The notes: generated from the sequence alone by a model not told the origin. A stretch of 6,983 nt of DNA from K189A clade bacterium (GCA_007571095.1 RKSB01000039.1:1-6983), one strand, 5' to 3'. Positions 1-6,560 are shown, numbered from the stretch's first letter. Numbers and translations are program-made.

Positions 1-2388
1 ACACCGGATCTTTCCTGGAGTGCACCTGCCGGCATCACTCTGAACACACTGACGATCGGTCACCCTGAGTTTACAGCACCCAACCGAACTCAGGACTATA
101 CCCTGACCTTGACCTTAAGCGTCTCTGACGGTGTGAACCCCACCGTCACCGATGAAGTTGTCATTGAGGTTGAGGCCGACAATGATGAACCCACCGTCAA
201 CGCAGGTGAGGACTTACAAGCCGCTGAAGGCGAGGTGGTCAGCCTGACCACTGCCACCGCCACCAACCCGGATGAAGGCGAGACGATCAACATTCTCTGG
301 ACGCAGGATACATCCGATACGGTCAGGGTAAACCTAAGTGGCGAGACTCTCCTCACACCCAGCTTTACCGCTCCACTCTCAGTTGAAGCCTACAGCGTCA
401 CGCTCACCCTGGCGGTCGCTGATGCGGCCCAGACGGTTCGTGATGCAGTGGTGATTCGCATCAATAACGGTGCACCGAGAGTGATTGTCGAGCCGGAACG
501 GGTTGTCAACGAAGGAGTCCTGGTCAATCTGGATGCTTCAAGTTCGAGCGATCCTCAGGGCCAGCGACTCAGCTATGCCTGGTCTCAAATCTTGGGGAAT
601 ACTCGGGCCGTTACTCTGGAGAATGGGAATACAGCCAGCCCGAGATTCGTTGCCCCTGATCAAAAAGCCGATTACACGCTTTACTTTGCATTGACAGTTA
701 CAGATACCGACGGCAACAAGGGGGTTGCTACCGTCACCATTCGTGTGCTCGCTGAAAACGACCTGCCCATTGCCGATGCCGGACCAGATATCAACCGTGT
801 TGCGAACTCTTTCAGCAACACGCAGGTTACCCTCGACGGATCCGCATCCTATGATCCCGAAAACACCAACCTGACCTATGCCTGGCGGCAGGTTTCGAGC
901 AACTCCATACGGCCTGTACTGAGTGCCAACAATGTAGCTCGCCCAACCTTCATCGCCCCTGCTGTCTCGTCCAACGAGGTGCTGGTCTTTATACTGGAGG
1001 TTACCGATGAAGATGGCCTTGTTTCTGCACCGGATACCGTCAGCATAGGTATTGCCGTCAACGATACCGACATTCACACCGACATTCTGCCGGAAATCAT
1101 GGCTGTCGTCTCTCGGGACTTGAGTTCAATGGTCAGTGAGCGGGCCACCTGCAGAAGAAGCAATGCTCTGCTCGTGGGCGGTCACAGTTCATGGGCCGGC
1201 CTGCTGAAACAGTCGGCCAGTGAGTATGCAAGCAGTCGACGAATGGACCCACTGTCACTGCTTGAAAACAGCAGCTTTAATCTGGTGCTGGGCCAACAGC
1301 CGAGCCCCAGCTTTGGTTGCAAGCTCACACTCTGGGGCAGAAGCAGTTTTCGAAGCATCTCCAGCCAGTCTCAAGATGCGGTTTCCGACAGAGACTATGA
1401 GGGTGAACTCTATAGCTTTCAGCTGGGCATGGATACCAGCGTCAACCAGCGGTCGCTGATCGGTGGCATGATCAATTTCACTTTCGGTGAGTTCGACTAC
1501 GAGCAGGCAGACAACCGCAGTGCTTACGAGCTTGAACTCACCAGCCTGCACCCCTACTTCTCGCTGTCTTCCGGCAACGGCAAGTTCAGCCTGTGGGGCA
1601 GTGCAGGAATGGGCGACGGAGAGACCACCATCAAGTCGAAGGAGATGGCTGACCGCAAGAGTGACCTTGAGATGCTGAGCTGGTCGTTGGGCACCAGCCT
1701 GTCACTCTTTCAGGTAAACTCAACCACCTTCAGCCTTGAAGCCGAGATCAGTGGTACTCAGGTGGATGTGAATTCAGTCAATCTGCCGGAAAATCTGGAC
1801 CTTGAGTCTCTGCGCAGACTGCTGGTCATCAAGGCGAGCGGTCAGAGAGCCAGAAGCACCGGCGGTGAGTTCAACCGACACTTGAGTATCGGCTACTTCT
1901 CGGAAGGCGGAGACGCTCGTCTGGAACAGGGTCTTGAACTGTCTGCCGAGGTCGGCCACCGCCGGAGCTGGGGGCGGTTTCAATTCTCCTTTCGAGGACT
2001 GACCGACGGAGAGAACTACACCGAATGGGGTGTTGCCGGCCTCGTCCAGTTCGATTTCGTCTCGTCTGGCCGCTGGCATCTTTCACTCGAACCAGGCTAC
2101 GGTGCACCGCCAACTGACTTGCAGAACAAGGCAGTCAGCCTGTGGAAAGAAGGTCTTCGGCCTGAGCAAAGACAACAGGAGATGCGACTCTCCACCAACC
2201 TCGACTACACCTTTTCATCAGCCAGAGGACCGCTGACACCCTACTTTGAGTCTCTGCTGAGGCAGTCTGACTCCACCTACAGGGTCGGCATTCGCTGGCA
2301 ACCACTGAAGCCCCTCAAGTTTGACCTGGGGCACACCCTATCGAATACAGACGAAAAAGTGTTGATGAAAGTCCAGTGGGACTTCTGA
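1..2388 (+). CDS. PKD-like repeat surface protein with autotransporter-type C-terminal beta-barrel (5' partial)
   Basis: Frame 1 is open from the first base to the TGA at 2386-2388, giving 795 residues, so the gene starts upstream; the TTG at 109 is internal. The visible N-terminal third is a chain of Ig/PKD-like (K319L-like) repeats with hallmarks such as DAGPD, LDGSASYDPE, LTYAW.Q, P.F.AP and LTVTDTDG. A linker (about 1072-1240) leads to a barrel of about 380 residues that has typical autotransporter-like stretches: a LTLWGR strand near 1327, LWGSAGMGDGE near 1592, YTEWGVAG near 2020. It ends in alternating hydrophobic residues and a terminal Phe (VQWDF), the usual signal for the BAM complex. 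The inferred role is a cell-surface protein, probably an adhesin, with the repeats exposed and the barrel in the outer membrane. Only two cysteines are present (codons 1150-1152 and 1318-1320). The secretion signal should lie outside the window. Barrel assignment rests on sequence pattern, not on a search; an alternative is a large non-autotransporting outer-membrane protein. Confidence 0.88.
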   Translation, partial: TPDLSWSAPAGITLNTLTIGHPEFTAPNRTQDYTLTLTLSVSDGVNPTVTDEVVIEVEADNDEPTVNAGEDLQAAEGEVVSLTTATATNPDEGETINILWTQDTSDTVRVNLSGETLLTPSFTAPLSVEAYSVTLTLAVADAAQTVRDAVVIRINNGAPRVIVEPERVVNEGVLVNLDASSSSDPQGQRLSYAWSQILGNTRAVTLENGNTASPRFVAPDQKADYTLYFALTVTDTDGNKGVATVTIRVLAENDLPIADAGPDINRVANSFSNTQVTLDGSASYDPENTNLTYAWRQVSSNSIRPVLSANNVARPTFIAPAVSSNEVLVFILEVTDEDGLVSAPDTVSIGIAVNDTDIHTDILPEIMAVVSRDLSSMVSERATCRRSNALLVGGHSSWAGLLKQSASEYASSRRMDPLSLLENSSFNLVLGQQPSPSFGCKLTLWGRSSFRSISSQSQDAVSDRDYEGELYSFQLGMDTSVNQRSLIGGMINFTFGEFDYEQADNRSAYELELTSLHPYFSLSSGNGKFSLWGSAGMGDGETTIKSKEMADRKSDLEMLSWSLGTSLSLFQVNSTTFSLEAEISGTQVDVNSVNLPENLDLESLRRLLVIKASGQRARSTGGEFNRHLSIGYFSEGGDARLEQGLELSAEVGHRRSWGRFQFSFRGLTDGENYTEWGVAGLVQFDFVSSGRWHLSLEPGYGAPPTDLQNKAVSLWKEGLRPEQRQQEMRLSTNLDYTFSSARGPLTPYFESLLRQSDSTYRVGIRWQPLKPLKFDLGHTLSNTDEKVLMKVQWDF
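190..1071 (+). repeat. Tandem protein-level repeats: three complete PKD/Ig-like domains
   Basis: Within the surface protein, repeat units begin near 190 (PTVNAGED), 472 (APRVIVEP) and 763 (LPIADAGPD), with the last ending near 1071, so the period is 94, 97 and about 100 codons. The end of a further unit occupies 1-189. Each unit has the same order of marks: a Pro/Ala-rich entry strand, a V.LD.S.S.DP turn, a YAW/ILW.Q strand, a P.F.AP strand, an LTVTD-like strand, and an exit ending in N(D/G). The first full unit (190-471) is the most degenerate: it lacks the LDGSAS motif and has ILWTQD in place of YAW.Q. Nucleotide identity between units is not obvious, so these are old protein repeats and not recent DNA duplications. 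Confidence 0.85.
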
Positions 2389-2556
2389 CCACTAAGGACC
2401 CGTAGCAGAGTGCTTTTGTTTCTTGAGTACCCTCATAAAGCCCGCCAGGCTGAATTTACAGAACCGCTCTTAAGGCTCTAATCCCTATACTCCTCGACGC
2501 ACCGAACACTCTGCCTTGTTTGACCACTGGCGGCATTACACTCGCCAGACGGTTCC

Positions 2557-2620
2557 AAAAAAGCCCCGTGCTCGCTCATGACTCCATGTAAAGGACTTCT
2601 TTTGGCCTGGCTTTTCTTTT
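2557..2620. terminator. Weak candidate bidirectional terminator between convergent genes
   Basis: The 279-bp gap between the surface-protein stop (2388) and the stop of the small minus-strand gene (2668) holds an inverted repeat, AAAAGCC at 2559-2565 and GGCTTTT at 2609-2615. It ends in TTTTCTTTT on the plus strand and in a run of six T on the minus strand (A run at 2557-2562). Its position between converging genes and its symmetry fit a shared terminator. The loop is long (about 43 nt) and the stem short, so this is weak. Other minor hairpins in the gap are AGCA-GAG-TGCT at 2404-2414, followed by TTTGTTT, and AGCC/GGCT at 2439-2451. I see nothing else in the gap. Confidence 0.3.
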
Positions 2621-2667
2621 AACCCGACTCTAACGAAGATGCAACGGGATAAGCACCCTTTGGAGGT

Positions 2668-2964
2668 TTATCCGGCTCTTGTTCCTTTGAATCCGGCGTT
2701 ACCAAAGGCACCCAGTGCAGCGTTGCCGCTAATCTCATCTCCATTTACTGACGCAGTAAATGAAAGTGTGATCGGAGGGCTTGGCACTTTGGCTGACCAG
2801 GTGGCCGAGTCGCCATCGATTTTTCCGTCTTCAATTTCAACGCTGCCTTGAGGCGAGGACATGGTTCCTGTCAGCGAGGATCCGTCCACTTTCAGATCCA
2901 GTTTAGCCGACTGAGCACCCATGGGGGAGTTGATGGTGATGTCCCACTGGCCTGCTATATCCAT
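2668..2964 (-). CDS. Small beta-rich conserved hypothetical protein (98 aa)
   Basis: The ORF has an ATG start at 2964 and a strong AAGGAG eight bases upstream. It begins MDIAGQWDITINSPMG and ends AFGNAGFKGTRAG. There is no signal peptide, membrane segment or cysteine, so it should be cytoplasmic. The composition is almost all short beta-strands separated by Gly/Asp turns. The motif (D/N)G-x-x-(L/I)-(T/S)-G recurs, at about residues 27-33 and 74-80, which suggests a small beta-meander or barrel-like fold made of two similar halves. I recall similar short proteins (G.WD..I.SPMG at the start, FGNA.F.GTR at the end) annotated as hypothetical in proteobacteria, but no function is known to me. It lies 46 bp downstream of fabY on the same strand and is probably co-transcribed. 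A role in acyl-chain or lipid handling would be guesswork from its neighbour. Confidence 0.85.
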   Translation of the reverse strand: MDIAGQWDITINSPMGAQSAKLDLKVDGSSLTGTMSSPQGSVEIEDGKIDGDSATWSAKVPSPPITLSFTASVNGDEISGNAALGAFGNAGFKGTRAG

Positions 2965-2972
2965 AAATAATT

Positions 2973-2978
2973 CTCCTT
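2973..2978 (-). promoter_or_regulatory. Strong ribosome binding site of the 98-aa gene
   Basis: On the minus strand AAGGAG sits eight bases before the ATG at 2964, a near-ideal Shine-Dalgarno. It fixes the start and contrasts with the poorly defined site of fabY upstream. A TTGACA hexamer (minus strand, 2995-3000) lies just before it, but no good -10 follows at normal spacing, so an internal promoter is not supported. Confidence 0.75.
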
Positions 2979-3010
2979 AAAATGGAAAGTGAGGTGTCAA
3001 GGCACCCAGC

Positions 3011-4876
3011 CTAACACATATCCGGGTAGGGGTGGCTGACTTTTAGATTGATTGGCCGAGCATAGTCGGGCAACCGAATGTCCTGATCGCTGATTTCGAG
3101 CTCGGAGATGTCCAGCACACCATCGCCAAAGCGATAAGCAGGAAGAGTTTTTCCGGCTGTATTATCCGCATCGTACTGGACACTTCTTTCTTTCGTTGCA
3201 GCCAGCTTTTTGGAGTAGTCCCGCCAGATTTTTTGACCGTGTTTGCAGGTTATCATCTCCTTGACCTTGCCGGGGGAGAGGAGAAGAGTCGTCGCATTGT
3301 TTCCACCAAACCCTTTTGAATTGATAAACGCCGCCTGATAGTAGTCGGGTTCGACCTCCCTGTGCTTCAGAGGATAGTCAAGCCTCTTGGTGTAAACATC
3401 ATCGGCGACTTTGTCGATGGTGGTAATGCCCGGAATAATCCCATCCTGCCATGCCCCCAGACAGACTATGATCTGGTCGGCACCCGCTGGTGCCAGAGAG
3501 TGTCCGACATAGGCTTTGACTGCCGTAATCAGCCAGTTCTCCAGGCCAAAAACTCCTGCCATCTCACTCATGATGTGCGATTCACTGACTCGATTCTGCG
3601 GAGTACCTGTGCCGTGCGCCTGCAAGTAAGTGCGGTGCTTAAGTGCGTCCTCTCCCAGAATAGACCTTGCGGAGGCCATCGCCAGACCCATGGTCACATA
3701 GTTACCGATTCCCGGCCCCGAAATAGACTTCTTGAAGCCATCGCTACTCACATGAGTGGAGCCTACTCCGCCCAGAATGCGGGCTCCCGTCTCCAGAGCC
3801 AGTTCGTGATCCATCAGAACCAGGAACATGCCTGACTCTGCCAGAGTAAAGCCGCAGTTGTTGCCGAAAGGCCGGCAGGCTCTACGGTAATTCGGCGTAG
3901 TCCTGTCTTTATCCAGAGCCATCAATGCCTTGTCTTCGGCCAGTGCCCCCATGGCCCTGAAGCCCTCAATAACGTCTGATGTCAGAGGTGCCTCGGCACT
4001 ACCCACCAGAGACATTCGGCAACGCCCGTATTGTATGTCTTGAGTCGCCAGGCCGAGGTTGTAGAGGAAGGTTGCACACGCACCTATGTTGCATCCAGTT
4101 ACGCCGACATTGCCCAGCACATAGGCGTTTACAAAATCGACAGGCATTTCCGGCAAACCCAGAGGCAATTGCTTGGAGGTGGCACGACGTCCCTCTCTGG
4201 GCGCGCTGATCAGACCACCGAACCCGTTGCGGTCAAGCTGCCCCAGTGCACTGCCTGCATAAACGGAAATCTGCTCGGGCGATACCAGCTTTCGAATATC
4301 ATTCAGGTCGATGCCCATGTCGCCTACTGCATCAGAAGCGGCATAAATTGACAAGGACAGGCCTTTCGGGTGGCTCCTTGCAGAGTAAAGGCTGGCCGGA
4401 TCAAATCCGGTGGGCAGTTGGCCACCTGACTGGACCAGTGCACGGTGAGTTTGCGGCAGCAGGCACTCAAGAGGGCTTGCTACTTCGACAACCACTTGAC
4501 TGCCCTCAGTCCTCTTGACCGACCAGTGAGTCGGCAGGGGAGTGGGCAGGTGTTTTTTTTGAAGCGTGATTTCAACAGGCTGGGTACCACTCTGGTTTAT
4601 AGTGCACTGGTTCTGAACAGGTACCTTTTCGCAGTCGAAGTAGCTTGAATTTATTTGTCTGACAAGCGTCTGACCCAAAATGAATTGCTCTTGTTTCGGG
4701 CTGAGATTGGCACCTTCTTTGGAAATCTTCATCAATCCGGCCAGGCTTGCAAGCGTTTGCTGCTGCCGTTCTCTCGGCTGAGAGTCAAAGACAATGCGGC
4801 GATAGGCGTGGTGTCCAGACGCACGTCCGGCTGAGTTGACTCCACCTACGGCGACGATTACGGGCAATCTGGACAA
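3011..4876 (-). CDS. fabY: Beta-ketoacyl-ACP synthase, FabY type (KAS IV)
   Basis: This 621-residue thiolase-fold condensing enzyme matches my recollection of the FabY family (about 630 residues in P. aeruginosa), including the MSRLPVIV..GG.N.AGR N-terminus. In Pseudomonas FabY condenses acetyl-CoA with malonyl-ACP to start fatty acid synthesis in the cytoplasm, replacing FabH. The Cys-His-His triad is complete: Cys267 in GCNIGACATF, His421 in QAHGTGTPQNR, and His459 in KAYVGHS, with Lys454 preceding it. The glycine-rich KGFGGNN loop is at 521-527. About 130-160 residues precede the synthase core and about 90 follow it, as expected for this long family. The start is TTG: an in-frame TGA lies only four codons upstream (4886-4888) and no good Shine-Dalgarno is visible. 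A run of eight A in the coding strand encodes Gln106-Lys108. FabB/FabF are unlikely because of the length, the N-terminal extension and the NIGACATF nucleophile motif in place of the usual TACSSS. Confidence 0.88.
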   Translation of the reverse strand: MSRLPVIVAVGGVNSAGRASGHHAYRRIVFDSQPRERQQQTLASLAGLMKISKEGANLSPKQEQFILGQTLVRQINSSYFDCEKVPVQNQCTINQSGTQPVEITLQKKHLPTPLPTHWSVKRTEGSQVVVEVASPLECLLPQTHRALVQSGGQLPTGFDPASLYSARSHPKGLSLSIYAASDAVGDMGIDLNDIRKLVSPEQISVYAGSALGQLDRNGFGGLISAPREGRRATSKQLPLGLPEMPVDFVNAYVLGNVGVTGCNIGACATFLYNLGLATQDIQYGRCRMSLVGSAEAPLTSDVIEGFRAMGALAEDKALMALDKDRTTPNYRRACRPFGNNCGFTLAESGMFLVLMDHELALETGARILGGVGSTHVSSDGFKKSISGPGIGNYVTMGLAMASARSILGEDALKHRTYLQAHGTGTPQNRVSESHIMSEMAGVFGLENWLITAVKAYVGHSLAPAGADQIIVCLGAWQDGIIPGITTIDKVADDVYTKRLDYPLKHREVEPDYYQAAFINSKGFGGNNATTLLLSPGKVKEMITCKHGQKIWRDYSKKLAATKERSVQYDADNTAGKTLPAYRFGDGVLDISELEISDQDIRLPDYARPINLKVSHPYPDMC

Positions 4877-4888
4877 GGCAATGACTCA
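4874..4888 (-). promoter_or_regulatory. fabY: Constrained TTG start of fabY
   Basis: Read on the minus strand the codons are TGA-GTC-ATT-GCC-TTG, followed by codons for SRLPVIV. The TGA closes the frame upstream, and the conserved SRLPVIV start makes the TTG at 4876-4874 the only sensible initiator. The next in-frame ATG is at residue 49, which would remove the conserved N-terminus. No clear Shine-Dalgarno lies 5-10 bases before it; a GAAGG sits much further upstream. Confidence 0.6.
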
Positions 4889-4950
4889 GTGAAGCTGTTA
4901 CGGGAACCTTCTGTTGGCAAAATTCGTCCTTGGGCTGGTTGCGGCCCTGG

Positions 4951-5496
4951 TCAGCTGACTTCTTTCAGCCGCGGCATCAAATCAACAAAATTGCAGGGCT
5001 TGCTGCGAGCATCCAGCTGTGTTTTGAGGATCATTTCCCAGGCAGTCTTGCAGGCGTTGGTTGACCCGGGAAGGCAGAATATGAAGGTGCCGTTGGCCAC
5101 ACCGGCCAAGGCCCTTGACTGTATTGTCGACGCACCAATTTCCTGAAAGGACAGAGATCGAAAGAGTTCTCCAAAACCCTCAACCAGCTTGTCAAACAGT
5201 GGCAGGAGTGCTTCGGGAGTGGTGTCTCTTCCAGTAAAGCCGGTGCCACCCGAGGTGATGATTACCTGAACAGCCGGATTTGCAATCCATGCCGATACTT
5301 TCGCTCTTATCTCATAGCGGTTGTCCTTGCTCATCAACCGGTCGGCCAACGAATGCCCGGACTGGGTAATGAGGCTGGCCAGCGTTTCTCCTGAAGTGTC
5401 ATCCTCCAGAGAGCGGGAGTCAGATATGCTGAGCAGGGCGATATTGAGTGAAGAAAACTTGGGTGTCTTCAAAACGAAACCTTGAACCAGGAGCAT
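4951..5496 (-). CDS. moaB: Molybdenum cofactor biosynthesis protein MoaB
   Basis: The product belongs to the MoaB/MogA molybdopterin-binding family and follows E. coli MoaB (170 residues) almost throughout, for example NRY.IRA.VSAWIA, PEALLPLFD, VEGFGE.FR.LSF and the C-terminal LDAR.KPCNF. Numbered from the ATG at 5496 (181 residues), the pterin-binding SGGTG is at 82-86, RDTTPEA at 90-96 and the PGST loop at 143-146. MogA-type enzymes adenylylate molybdopterin before molybdate insertion; E. coli MoaB is reported as inactive in this step. Here the segment after GGTG reads GRDTTPEA, retaining the Asp of the MogA RDVTP motif, where E. coli MoaB has EGDQAPEA, so adenylyltransferase activity is plausible. 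The start is uncertain: ATG 5514, ATG 5496 and TTG 5472 (173 residues, with AAGG seven bases before) are all possible. fabY follows 74 bp downstream on the same strand. Confidence 0.9.
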   Translation of the reverse strand: MLLVQGFVLKTPKFSSLNIALLSISDSRSLEDDTSGETLASLITQSGHSLADRLMSKDNRYEIRAKVSAWIANPAVQVIITSGGTGFTGRDTTPEALLPLFDKLVEGFGELFRSLSFQEIGASTIQSRALAGVANGTFIFCLPGSTNACKTAWEMILKTQLDARSKPCNFVDLMPRLKEVS

Positions 5497-5604
5497 CGGA
5501 GTATGGCCTTTCATTGTCCGAAATGCTGCTCCAAAGTGCAAACATTGCCCGCTGAAGACGCTACAGGGCGACCTTCGGTCTTTCGGCTGTTTCCTGAACG
5601 GGGC

Positions 5605-5654
5605 TTGACCGGGTCTTCTTTACGATATATCGGCAGGGCTTTCTCAGTTATAAT
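5605..5654 (+). promoter_or_regulatory. Candidate sigma70-type promoter for the aldolase-family gene
   Basis: The 212-bp divergent gap contains a perfect TATAAT at 5649-5654, about 55 bases before the ATG at 5709. No good -35 lies 16-18 bases upstream of it. A TTGACC at 5605-5610 is -35-like, but it pairs only with TATATC at 5626-5631 with a short 15-base spacer. Either or both could act. A small hairpin, GACC-TTC-GGTC at 5570-5580, lies nearer to moaB and would fall in the moaB leader on the minus strand. No convincing minus-strand promoter was found. Confidence 0.35.
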
Positions 5655-5693
5655 CGAGTCCTTGTCAGACGCAGAGAACAGACAGCCTGTTAC

Positions 5694-5700
5694 GAGGGAG
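5694..5700 (+). promoter_or_regulatory. Ribosome binding site of the aldolase-family gene
   Basis: GAGGGAG ends eight bases before the ATG at 5709 and supports that start over any internal Met (the next is at residue 20). Confidence 0.7.
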
Positions 5701-5708
5701 TATTAATC

Positions 5709-6512
5709 ATGGATGCAGCTTTAAGACAAGGGGACAAGGCCATTTTCTCTTCACTGGAACCGAGCATGCTTCGGCCGCCTGAGTTCAACAGTGTAGAGGA
5801 GGAGCGGCTGGACAGAAAGCGGCGTCTGGTAGCTGCTTTTCGGCTGTTTGCCCTGAATGGTTACGACGAGGGTCCGGCTGGCCATATTACGGTCAGGGAT
5901 CCCGAATTTCCGGATCGTTTCTGGGTTAATCCATTCGGAGTACATTTTTCCCGCATTCGAGTCAGGGACCTGCTGCTGGTCGATCACGACGGAAAAATCC
6001 TCGAAGGAAAATTCCCTCTTAACAAGGCGGCTTTTGCCATTCACTCTCGGCTGCACCGCCTGCATCCTCGCATTGTCGCCGCTGCCCACTCTCACTCACT
6101 TTACGGAAAGGCATTTTCAGCACTGGGCAGGCCGCTGAAAATGATCACCCAGGACTCGTGTGCATTCTTTCAGGACCATGTACTGTTTGACAGTTTTGGC
6201 GGCGTGGTCCTTGACCTGGAGGAAGGCGACAGGATTGCCGGTTCGCTGGGCGATGCCAAGGCTGCGATTCTGCAAAACCATGGCTTGTTGACGACGGGTG
6301 CCTCGGTCGATAGTGCAGCCTGGTTTTACATTTCGATGGAGCGTTGTGCCAAGGCCCAGCTAGTCGCTGAAGCAGCCGGAGAGGTGATCGAGATTCCGCC
6401 TGAGGTAGCTCGAATAACCTACGAGCAGGTAGGAACCGAACAGGCCGGCTGGTTCAGTTTTCAGGGACTGTACGACATGATCACGCAACAGACCCCCGAT
6501 CTGTTTGACTAG
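5709..6512 (+). CDS. Class II aldolase/adducin family protein
   Basis: The 267-residue cytoplasmic protein has the adducin/class II aldolase head fold. The N-terminal RRLVAAFRLFALNGYDEGPAG-type helix leads to GHITVRDPE (58-66) and FWVNPFG (71-77). Zinc ligands are expected at His127 and His129 (AAAHSHS) and His191 (LQNHGLL). In fuculose-phosphate aldolase FucA a catalytic acid (Glu73) sits four residues before a conserved His. Here the equivalent segment, LNKAAFAIH (104-112), has Ala108 at that place and no acid nearby. Sugar-phosphate aldolase or epimerase chemistry is therefore doubtful, and the protein fits the subgroup of unassigned adducin-like enzymes that keep the metal site. Length is normal for that subgroup. 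The start is set by a good Shine-Dalgarno; the gene diverges from moaB and is followed closely in the same direction by another ORF. The substrate is unknown, and I give no gene symbol for that reason. Confidence 0.87.
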   Translation: MDAALRQGDKAIFSSLEPSMLRPPEFNSVEEERLDRKRRLVAAFRLFALNGYDEGPAGHITVRDPEFPDRFWVNPFGVHFSRIRVRDLLLVDHDGKILEGKFPLNKAAFAIHSRLHRLHPRIVAAAHSHSLYGKAFSALGRPLKMITQDSCAFFQDHVLFDSFGGVVLDLEEGDRIAGSLGDAKAAILQNHGLLTTGASVDSAAWFYISMERCAKAQLVAEAAGEVIEIPPEVARITYEQVGTEQAGWFSFQGLYDMITQQTPDLFD

Positions 6513-6522
6513 CCGGCCAGTC
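6507..6522. other. Imperfect 16-bp palindrome over the aldolase stop codon
   Basis: GACTAGCCGGCCAGTC reads almost identically on both strands (a single mismatched pair) and includes the TAG stop at 6510-6512. It has no loop and no T tract, so it is not a typical terminator. It could be chance or a protein-binding site. Confidence 0.2.
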
Positions 6523-6560
6523 ACCGTCCGTTCATCGATTCCGGATTCCAACCTGTTCAA

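Noticed and set aside
109..111. TTG at 109 as the start of the surface protein
   Set aside because: The frame is open back to base 1 and the residues before it are the earlier strands of a repeat unit, so the gene begins outside the window.
538..1077. 179-residue open frame on the minus strand inside the surface-protein gene
   Set aside because: It is fully antisense to well-formed PKD-like repeats and has no family features; it is a by-product of the codon use of the real gene.
2639..2851. 70-residue plus-strand frame opposite the small beta-rich gene
   Set aside because: The minus-strand gene has a strong ribosome binding site and a repeat-bearing protein; the opposite frame has neither.
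2995..3000. TTGACA as a -35 box for a separate promoter of the 98-aa gene
   Set aside because: No -10-like hexamer follows at 16-18 bases; that position is occupied by the Shine-Dalgarno.
3362..3835. 157-residue open frame on the plus strand inside fabY
   Set aside because: It is antisense to conserved active-site regions of fabY (including both catalytic His) and has no recognisable features or ribosome binding site.
5570..5580. GACC-TTC-GGTC hairpin as a molybdenum-cofactor riboswitch in the moaB leader
   Set aside because: It is a single short stem without the multi-helix layout expected of the Moco RNA, so there is no basis for a riboswitch.
5751..6095. 114-residue minus-strand frame inside the aldolase-family gene
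   Set aside because: It is antisense to the conserved N-terminal half of the enzyme, with nothing to support it.
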